From Thermomicrobiaceae bacterium (GTDB lineage: Bacteria > Chloroflexota > Chloroflexia > Thermomicrobiales > Thermomicrobiaceae): a stretch of 5,540 nt of DNA. The number at the start of each line of letters is the position of its first letter. Position 1 is the stretch's first letter. Where the stretch lies: NCBI GenBank assembly GCA_007123655.1, contig SKKR01000550.1:1-5540 (forward strand), in the 5' to 3' direction. The notes beneath the pieces were generated by a model. That model had not been told where the DNA came from. It saw nothing but the letters and a program-made list of their open reading frames with translations, and ran no database searches. Of the stretch, positions 1 to 4,866 are shown in pieces. The position numbers were made by a program, and so were the translations under genes.

Positions 1-798
1 CACGCGGCAGTCACCGTTCCGGGTGTTCCCTTCCCGATCGAGATGCCTGCCGAGCAGTACGCCAGCGTCTTCGACCCCATTGACGTTCTGAGCTTCCTGG
101 CGGCGCGCACGAATCGGATCCTGCTTGGCACGAGCGCGGTCAACGTGCTCTACCATCCGCCCGTGCTTCTGGCCCGCCGGCTTGCCACGCTCGATCAGAT
201 GTCACAGGGGCGGCTGATTGCCGGCGTCACCGCGGGCTGGATGACGGAGGAGTTCCTGGTTGCCGGCATTGAGACCCCTGACATCGAGAACCGTTTCGCC
301 GATCATCTGAGCGCACTTCGCGCGGTCTGGACCAGGGACCCGGTCTACTACGAGGGTGCGTATTACACGATCCCGACCTCTGACATCGAGCCGCGTCCTT
401 TCCGGCCCGGTGGAATCCCGCTCCTGACCGGATATGCCACCCACGCCGGTCTGCGACGCGCGGCACGACTGGGTGACGGGCTCCATCCGTATCGCAACGA
501 CTTCGAACAGCTAACCCGGGAACTCGGGATCTGGCGGGCGGGCGTTGAATCAGAAGGCCGAGACCCGGGCGCGATGCCGGTCGTACTCCGCGCCAGCGCG
601 AAGCCGGAGTCGCAACCCGGCTCTCAGTCAGATGTCGAGCCGAGACCGTTGTTCTCAGGCGAGTTTCCGCGCTGGGTGGATGATCTGAATCGTCTGGGCG
701 ATGCCGGCGTCAGCCACGTGTTCCTGCAGTTCGGCCGGGATGTCAACGTGGACCAGTCCCTGGAGCTGCTGGCACGGCTGAAAGACGCCGCATGCTGA
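1..798 (+). CDS. Luciferase-like monooxygenase (LLM) family, probably F420-dependent oxidoreductase, 5'-truncated by window edge
   Basis: The frame is open from base 1 to the TGA at 796-798, giving 265 visible codons. The real start lies to the left; the ATG at 43 is internal, because the peptide before it (PGVPFPIEMPAEQY) reads like the usual family segment before the first conserved block. The core matches the bacterial luciferase TIM-barrel family, F420-dependent subgroup of the Rv2161c type. Numbering from the ATG at 43, NRILLGTSAVNVLYHPPVLL (24-43) leads into LATLDQMSQGRL (48-58) and GVTAGWMTEEF (61-71), followed by a helix with AVWTRDPVYYEG (94-105) and the late barrel segment ARLGDGLHPY (141-150). 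About 50-80 N-terminal residues should be missing. Family members catalyse hydride transfer with F420 or FMN in the cytosol; the substrate cannot be read. A segment rich in Gln, Ser and Pro around residues 188-200 looks like a variable loop. The gene converges on the csbD-like gene. Family is secure; cofactor is inferred. Confidence 0.9.
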   Translation, partial: HAAVTVPGVPFPIEMPAEQYASVFDPIDVLSFLAARTNRILLGTSAVNVLYHPPVLLARRLATLDQMSQGRLIAGVTAGWMTEEFLVAGIETPDIENRFADHLSALRAVWTRDPVYYEGAYYTIPTSDIEPRPFRPGGIPLLTGYATHAGLRRAARLGDGLHPYRNDFEQLTRELGIWRAGVESEGRDPGAMPVVLRASAKPESQPGSQSDVEPRPLFSGEFPRWVDDLNRLGDAGVSHVFLQFGRDVNVDQSLELLARLKDAAC

Positions 799-873
799 TC
801 AACCGCCGCGATCCGGCTTCCCTGTCTTCTGAAATACGCTCTGGAGTTGAGTCATCCGCGGTTAACATCAGAA

Positions 874-902
874 CAGCGGAAGACCGAATCGGTCTCCCGC
901 TG
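874..902 (-). terminator. Strong stem-loop between convergent genes, probable csbD terminator
   Basis: A 29-nt imperfect palindrome is present: CAGCGG, one mismatch (A880/C896), AGACCG, loop AAT, CGGTCT, CCGCTG. This gives 12 base pairs with a 3-nt loop. It lies 33 nt past the csbD stop and 75 nt past the oxidoreductase stop. On the minus strand the stem is followed by TTCTGATGTT, a modest T-rich tail, so an intrinsic terminator for the csbD transcript is the best reading. On the plus strand no T tract follows, so termination in that direction would be weak or Rho-dependent. The rest of 799-935 holds only a weak 5-bp dyad (GTCAC at 903-907 and GTGAC at 920-924). Confidence 0.65.
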
Positions 903-935
903 GTCACGGGGAAGTGAGAGTGACTGGAATGGTCG

Positions 936-1136
936 CTACTTATTCTTCTCGTCCTCGGTCTTCTCCTCGACCCATTCCTTGGCTTTGCCCCACTTCTGGC
1001 GGCCTTTGCCTTTCGCTTCGTCAACTTCACCGCTCACCTGGGCCTCTTCGTCCTCGGTGACGTCACCCCAGGCCTGCTTGGCTTTCCCTTTTGTTTCGTC
1101 CCACTTGCCTTTGGCCTTGTCTTCACGGTGGCTCAT
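936..1136 (-). CDS. CsbD family stress-response protein, 66 aa
   Basis: This small, highly charged protein is dominated by Lys, Glu, Asp and Gly. It shows the CsbD-like pattern of two related helical units: KGKWDETKGKAKQAWGDVTE (residues 9-28) and the later DEAKGKGRQKWGKAKEWVEE (39-58). The W-G spacing, the K-G-K-A-K repeats and the 66-residue length all fit the family. CsbD (named from Bacillus subtilis, SigB-controlled) and relatives are abundant under general stress; their molecular role is not established. No signal peptide, membrane segment or cysteine is seen, so a soluble cytosolic protein is expected. The start at 1136 is fixed by a near-perfect Shine-Dalgarno, AGGAGGA, 7 nt upstream. 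The stop is TAG. It follows the DinB gene on the same strand after 107 bp and has its own leader with a possible regulatory hairpin. The antisense frame is open too, but has no family features. Confidence 0.88.
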   Translation of the reverse strand: MSHREDKAKGKWDETKGKAKQAWGDVTEDEEAQVSGEVDEAKGKGRQKWGKAKEWVEEKTEDEKNK

Positions 1137-1142
1137 GATCTG

Positions 1143-1149
1143 TCCTCCT
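1143..1149 (-). promoter_or_regulatory. Consensus Shine-Dalgarno of csbD
   Basis: The minus strand reads AGGAGGACAGATCATG. The AGGAGG core (1144-1149) ends 7 nt before the ATG at 1136. It is the strongest ribosome-binding site in the window. Five of its six core bases (1145-1149) form part of the right arm, in transcript order, of the inverted repeat at 1145-1185. Confidence 0.85.
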
Positions 1150-1185
1150 GTACGGGTTGCATGTCGAACGTCGTCAGTACAGGAG
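1145..1185 (-). promoter_or_regulatory. 9-bp inverted repeat in the csbD leader, pairing with the Shine-Dalgarno
   Basis: The plus strand carries CTCCTGTAC at 1145-1153 and its exact reverse complement GTACAGGAG at 1177-1185, separated by 23 nt. In the csbD transcript the upstream arm is CUCCUGUAC, which contains an anti-Shine-Dalgarno CUCCU. The downstream arm is GUACAGGAG, which holds most of the ribosome-binding site. Folding would hide the site eight nt before the start codon. As DNA, the same repeat could be two half-sites about three helical turns apart (32 bp centre to centre). The repeat is directly visible; which reading is true depends on where transcription starts, and I could not identify a clear promoter. 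Confidence 0.5.
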
Positions 1186-1243
1186 AATGCACGTGCCGTG
1201 CCACGCCGGATGCGAGACGCGCAGCGCCTGGCTGGAACCCGGA

Positions 1244-1726
1244 TCAGGCTGTCCCTAACTGCTGTTGCTCATAGAGTTGTCGGGTCAGCGCCATCTGGCC
1301 GATGTGTTCCCGGTTGTGCTCCACCGCGTGCAGCACCCACCAGATCCCCTGGCGTGCTCGCCCGAGCCGGTCGTTCGGACGGGTCCGCTCGGCGTCCAGG
1401 TCCTCGGCAGTAAGGCGGTCGATCAGCCCCGGCATGTTCCCGTCCAGCCGATCGATCATCTGGATCAGGTCGCCCTCACTGTCCGCACGGGCCTGAAACT
1501 CGCTTTCCCGGTCGCGGTCGATTGGATCTCCCAGCGCGGTCGTCAGCAGGGAATGCTCTGCCCCCAGCGAGTGCGTCACCAGCACCGCGATGGAGTTCGT
1601 CTCCGGGCCAGGGGTCCAGTTGAGCCCGGCGGAATCGAGTCCCTTCACAAGCTCCCTCATGTCCTGGTGATGCTCGGCCAGGATCGACTTCATCCCCTCG
1701 CGGAACGTCATGAGCGCATCAGCCAT
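1244..1726 (-). CDS. DinB-superfamily protein (DinB_2/DUF664-like), 160 aa
   Basis: The protein is an all-helical DinB-like four-helix bundle. Numbering from the chosen start, it has a first amphipathic helix (about 3-28), then NWTPGPETNSIAVLVTHSLG (36-55), a phrase typical of this superfamily, and a final metal-site helix WWVLHAVEHNREHIGQM (129-145). H52, H137 and H141 fit the family's metal-binding histidine triad; H133 is extra. Family members bind a divalent metal, and some are thiol-dependent transferases (mycothiol or bacillithiol) or damage-induced proteins; the substrate here is unknown. Two starts are plausible. ATG 1726 (MADALMTF) has AGGAAG 7 nt upstream and fits the usual length. 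ATG 1768 adds 14 residues (MDIAPGWGKKGRSP) and has GAGGA 7 nt upstream. I prefer 1726 because helix 1 begins there. The gap to the rsgA stop is 67 bp (25 bp with the longer start), with no terminator seen, so co-transcription with rsgA is likely. Confidence 0.85.
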   Translation of the reverse strand: MADALMTFREGMKSILAEHHQDMRELVKGLDSAGLNWTPGPETNSIAVLVTHSLGAEHSLLTTALGDPIDRDRESEFQARADSEGDLIQMIDRLDGNMPGLIDRLTAEDLDAERTRPNDRLGRARQGIWWVLHAVEHNREHIGQMALTRQLYEQQQLGTA

Positions 1727-1793
1727 CGGCGATCTTCCTTTCTTCCCCCACCCAGGGGCGATATCCATCGACGTGTCCTCGAAAACGTTCGCT

Positions 1794-2732
1794 TCAGGCG
1801 TCCTGTTCCGGCTGGCGAAGCGATCGGTAGCTTTCGTAGCGTTCCCGGTTGATCTTCCCTGCTTCGAGCGCCTCCAGGACGGCGCATTCTGGTTCGTTTA
1901 TGTGCGTACAGTCCTTGTAGAAGCACTCACCGAGATAGGGTCGGAACTCGGGAAAATACTCATCCAGATGCTCCAGCTCGACTCCGTACAGTCCCAGCTG
2001 GCGGATTCCCGGCGTATCGGCGATGTAGGTGTCCGCCCAGATGGGGACGATCGTCGTTGCGGTGGTGGTGTGGCGGCCTTTCCCGGTCGCATCACTGATT
2101 TCGCCGACGCGGATGTTCAGCGAGGGATCGATCCGGTTCAGCAGGCTCGATTTTCCGACTCCGGACGGGCCCGCTAGCACCGAAATCTTCCCGTCCAGGT
2201 GTTCTCGGAGCGTATCGATTCCAGCGCCTGACTCCACGCTACAGTAGACGACCGGATACCCCGCTTCCTGATAGCGATCGAACATTCGTCTCCGCTTGCC
2301 GGACTCGTCCAGATCAATCTTGTTGACGCACACGATGGAGTCGATTGCCGCTCGCTCGGCAATCAGGAGAAAGCGATCCAGCATCCGGGGGTGAGGGTCC
2401 GGTTCCGCAACGGCAAAGACCGCGATCAGTTGATCCGGGTTCGCCAGAATGACGTGCTCAACGTCCGTTCTCCCACGGGCCTGACGGGACAACGCCTTGA
2501 CACGCGGCGCGACGGACTCAATGATCCCTTCTCCGTCTTCGAGAAACGTCACCTCCACCCGGTCCCCAACGGCCACCGGATCGGTCTTCCGTCGCTCTCG
2601 CTTGACGTTTCCACGGACGGTACAGAGGATCTGTCCGCGCGGCGTCAGGACATCGTAGTACTTGCCGTACCCGCGCACGACGAGGTTCGGTGGAAGTTCG
2701 TTCTCCTGGTGACTGGTTACTGGCTGACCCAT
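1794..2732 (-). CDS. rsgA: Ribosome small-subunit-dependent GTPase RsgA (YjeQ/YloQ), 312 aa
   Basis: RsgA is a circularly permuted GTPase that acts in late 30S subunit maturation, and GTP hydrolysis is stimulated by the 30S particle. The domain order is intact. An N-terminal OB fold spans about residues 15-78 (GYGKYYDVLTPRGQILCTVR, then VGDRVEV at 55-61). The GTPase motifs follow in permuted order: G4 NKID (137-140), a G5-like CSVESGAG (164-171), G1/P-loop GPSGVGKSS (188-196), G2 GRHTTT (219-224) and G3 DTPG (239-242). The C-terminal zinc-binding motif is complete as C270-X4-C275-X-H277-X5-C283. No key residue is missing and the length is normal. The start at ATG 2732 fits the family N-terminus, although its Shine-Dalgarno is weak (GGAACGGA just upstream); the open frame continues further upstream with a composition unlike RsgA and is not used. 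It is the first gene of the minus-strand series and is divergent from the GT39-like gene. Confidence 0.97.
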   Translation of the reverse strand: MGQPVTSHQENELPPNLVVRGYGKYYDVLTPRGQILCTVRGNVKRERRKTDPVAVGDRVEVTFLEDGEGIIESVAPRVKALSRQARGRTDVEHVILANPDQLIAVFAVAEPDPHPRMLDRFLLIAERAAIDSIVCVNKIDLDESGKRRRMFDRYQEAGYPVVYCSVESGAGIDTLREHLDGKISVLAGPSGVGKSSLLNRIDPSLNIRVGEISDATGKGRHTTTATTIVPIWADTYIADTPGIRQLGLYGVELEHLDEYFPEFRPYLGECFYKDCTHINEPECAVLEALEAGKINRERYESYRSLRQPEQDA

Positions 2733-2767
2733 TCCGTTCCGTCTCTGGACGAATACAATGCATCCCG

Positions 2768-2796
2768 GCACGTCCTGACAGGACCTGGAGACGTGC
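2768..2796. repeat. Nested dyad in the rsgA/GT39-like divergent region
   Basis: Two overlapping palindromes occur. The outer arms are GCACGTC (2768-2774) and GACGTGC (2790-2796), 7 bp each with a 15-nt spacer. Inside, GTCCTG (2772-2777) and CAGGAC (2779-2784) form a 13-bp palindrome centred on A2778, and CAGG-A-CCTG (2779-2787) forms a third small one. The arms share bases, so an RNA could adopt one fold or the other. It lies 36-64 bp upstream of the rsgA start. It could be an operator for either divergent gene or a leader structure of rsgA; the sequence does not decide. Confidence 0.4.
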
Positions 2797-2828
2797 GACG
2801 ATCCGATTCTGACCCGACTGAATCCGGC

Positions 2829-2853
2829 GCAAAGTGTAGCACGCGGACTTTGC
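2829..2853. promoter_or_regulatory. Operator-like inverted repeat GCAAAGT-N11-ACTTTGC
   Basis: Perfect 7-bp arms at 2829-2835 and 2847-2853 have an 11-bp spacer and are 18 bp apart centre to centre, close to two helical turns. This geometry is common for dimeric helix-turn-helix regulators. The left arm overlaps a candidate -10 for rsgA (complement of 2833-2838), and the whole element ends 24 bp before the GT39-like start. A regulator bound here could affect both divergent genes. No regulator gene is in the window. Confidence 0.4.
2833..2841 (-). promoter_or_regulatory. Candidate extended -10 promoter for rsgA
   Basis: The minus strand reads TGCTACACT, a TGn extended element followed by TACACT (2838 to 2833), which matches TATAAT at four of six positions. 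No good -35 lies 17 bp upstream, which an extended -10 may not require. Transcription would begin near 2826 and give a leader of about 95 nt that includes the nested dyad at 2768-2796. A weaker alternative nearer the gene is CTGTCA, 18 nt, TGTATT on the minus strand. Both are pattern matches only. Confidence 0.3.
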
Positions 2854-2877
2854 CCGGCCCGATCGGAGTTCCAGCAG

Positions 2878-4848
2878 GTGGCGACACACGAAACGCGGGA
2901 GCGACAGGGGCCGGTCGCGCCGGAGATCATCGATCCTGTCGAAGTCGACCCGCTGCCGTGGATGATCCTGGCGGGCTGGATCGGCCTCGTTTCGATCACG
3001 CTGATTGCGGCAGCCGCCCGGCTGGTTCGGCTGGACGAGTTCCCGGCGGGACTCGCGGACCCCGAACTGGCGCACGCGCTCATCGCCCGTCAGGGCAGCG
3101 ACTTCGGCGTTCAGTGGGCGATCGAGAATGCGGGCGCGCTCTCCATTCCGCTCGTCACTCTGATCACGCTTCTCGGCAGGGTCACTGAGTTCGATATCGC
3201 CGCACCACGGATGGCGGCCGGCCTGTTCGGCGCTGGATCGATACTGCTGACGGGGCTCTGGATCCGGCGTGGGATGGGACCGCTGTGGGGCATCGCCGCG
3301 GCAGCGGTCCTGGCGGGTTCGTTCTGGCACCTGCTCTTCAGCCGCCTGGCGCTGGGCCAGATCGCAGGCACATTCGCCGTGGCAGCCTTGTGCTGGACAC
3401 TCACCGAAGCGAGTCACCGGCGGGGCAGCGCGGCGATGGTCTGGTACGTCCTGGCCGGTATCAGCGCTGGCCTGGCCTTCACGTCCGCACCAGCGCTTCG
3501 CCTGCTGCCGCTGGTGATGCTCGCCGGGCTCATCGTTGCCATTGTCAGGCTGTACCGGGCCCGGATCACGCGCCCTGACGCGCTGAACTGGCTCGCGGCT
3601 ACTGCGGCGACGTATCTGTCGATGCTGCCTTTCCTGGTGGCCAACCGGGACGCTCCGTCGCGCTGGACACCGTGGACCGAAACCTCTGGACTGCCCAACG
3701 ATCAGTTTTCGGATCTAACCGCGATGCCCAGCGCGATCATTGACACCGTCGTCGGTCTCGGACTGTCCAGGAGCGATGATCCGGCCCTGAACATGCCCGC
3801 GGAACCCTGGTTCAGCCTGCTGATCCTGCCGTGGGCCGCCATCGGAGTGCTCGGGCTGATCAGTGCGTCCAACGAAGAGGCGATGCGGGATCACTTTCTG
3901 GTCGGGCTCGGAATCGGCGCCACCCTGCTCATCGGGGTATCCGCGGTTGATGCGGGAAATCCGGGTCACCTGGTGCTGCTCGGCGCCCCACTCGCTGCGC
4001 TCCCCGTCTACGGTTTCCGGACCCTCACACGGTGGGCGCAGGTCAGGACGGTCCGGGTCGCGCTCGCGGGGCTGTTCATCGCCGGAATCGGGGGAGAAGG
4101 GGCGCTGACCTACGATCGCTACGTCGATCAATGGGCCGCGGCGGAGCAGACGCGGACGGCGTTCAACGTCGACTTGATCGATGCCCTGCGAGCGATCGAG
4201 TCGCTTGACCACGACGAGCCGGTCCTGCTTTCCGTAACCGGACGCGAGACGGTACTTGGCTATTTCTCATCGACTCGGCGCCGACACACCTTCGACGGTG
4301 CGCGGTCGCTTCCATTCCCGGCCCGGGAGAGCGGGTACCTGGTCGTGCCCGGAAGTGAGCCGCTTCATCCATCATTTGCCGTGTTGCTTGAGGAGCAGGC
4401 CGGTCTCACGCCGGCGCTTGAGGGAGACGGTTTTCGCGGGTACCGGCTTGACGACCGGCTCCGCGAACAGATGCCATTTACCGCTCCGACCGTCCCCTAC
4501 CCTGACGGGCCGGTCCTGAACGGTCACGAACTGACGCGCAGCGGCGTCGACCACGCCACTGTGTTGATCGCCTGGCTGTCCAGCCCGGACGCGCCTGCTT
4601 ACGACATGGAGCTTCGCCTGCGACCCTCAGATGACAGCGTTGCGGAATCCTCCGCTTCTACGGCGATACCGGCGAACCCCCTCCGCTCTGATCTCTACCA
4701 GGTGCTGGTAGTAGACATCGACATCCCGGAAAACATCGCGCAGGCCGATCTCGGCGTCCGACTGATCGCCCGGGACGGAAACGCGATAAAGGTCGACGGC
4801 GTGGACGAAGACGACGTTCTGTTCCTGAACCGCTATGCGTTTCGCTGA
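2878..4848 (+). CDS. Polytopic membrane protein resembling GT39/ArnT (GT-C) glycosyltransferases, 656 aa
   Basis: The start is GTG 2878, preceded by GGAG (2865-2868) at 9-nt spacing; the frame has no ATG, GTG or TTG between a stop at 2776-2778 and this codon. A charged cytoplasmic tail (1-26) leads to about 11-12 hydrophobic segments: near 28-49, 84-101, 112-129, 135-152, 160-175, 186-203, 207-224, 236-254, 311-330, 339-356, 363-381 and 392-410. A soluble domain follows (411-656), with NGHELT (548-553) opening a likely beta-sandwich. The first loop phrase RLVRLDEFPAGL (48-59), APRMAAGLFG (109-118), FWHLLFSRLALGQ (149-161) and ALRLLPLVML (206-215) resemble the membrane glycosyltransferases of the PMT/ArnT type common in Chloroflexota. 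Those enzymes move a sugar from a polyprenyl-phosphate donor on the outer membrane face. The usual Asp-Glu pair of the first loop appears here as D61-P62-E63, so activity is uncertain. The MBL gene follows after 18 nt. Confidence 0.75.
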   Translation: MATHETRERQGPVAPEIIDPVEVDPLPWMILAGWIGLVSITLIAAAARLVRLDEFPAGLADPELAHALIARQGSDFGVQWAIENAGALSIPLVTLITLLGRVTEFDIAAPRMAAGLFGAGSILLTGLWIRRGMGPLWGIAAAAVLAGSFWHLLFSRLALGQIAGTFAVAALCWTLTEASHRRGSAAMVWYVLAGISAGLAFTSAPALRLLPLVMLAGLIVAIVRLYRARITRPDALNWLAATAATYLSMLPFLVANRDAPSRWTPWTETSGLPNDQFSDLTAMPSAIIDTVVGLGLSRSDDPALNMPAEPWFSLLILPWAAIGVLGLISASNEEAMRDHFLVGLGIGATLLIGVSAVDAGNPGHLVLLGAPLAALPVYGFRTLTRWAQVRTVRVALAGLFIAGIGGEGALTYDRYVDQWAAAEQTRTAFNVDLIDALRAIESLDHDEPVLLSVTGRETVLGYFSSTRRRHTFDGARSLPFPARESGYLVVPGSEPLHPSFAVLLEEQAGLTPALEGDGFRGYRLDDRLREQMPFTAPTVPYPDGPVLNGHELTRSGVDHATVLIAWLSSPDAPAYDMELRLRPSDDSVAESSASTAIPANPLRSDLYQVLVVDIDIPENIAQADLGVRLIARDGNAIKVDGVDEDDVLFLNRYAFR

Positions 4849-4866
4849 GCTGGGATCGAGTGAGCC

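Noticed and set aside
847..1413. Long plus-strand open frame antisense to csbD and the end of the DinB gene
   Set aside because: The product is Ser/Arg/Pro-rich without any family motif, and the opposite strand encodes clear CsbD and DinB proteins with good ribosome sites.
1744..1760. CCCC-ACCCA-GGGG hairpin between rsgA and the DinB gene as a terminator
   Set aside because: The stem is only 4 bp with no T tract, and it overlaps the possible longer DinB start.
2733..3083. Upstream extension of the rsgA open frame to a further ATG
   Set aside because: The extra 117 residues are Ser/Arg/Gly-rich, do not resemble RsgA, and overlap the GT39-like gene on the other strand; ATG 2732 gives a normal-length RsgA.
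2391..3188. Plus-strand open frame across rsgA, the divergent region and the GT39-like start
   Set aside because: It is a shadow of two well-supported genes in other frames, with low-complexity Arg/Gly/Ser content.
2518..3417. Minus-strand open frame of about 300 codons over the divergent region
   Set aside because: Its composition (Arg, Gln, Asp, Pro) is typical of antisense reading of GC-rich coding DNA, and no motif is seen.
3715..4212. Minus-strand open frame inside the GT39-like gene
   Set aside because: It is the antisense shadow of the membrane segments, with no ribosome site or family features.
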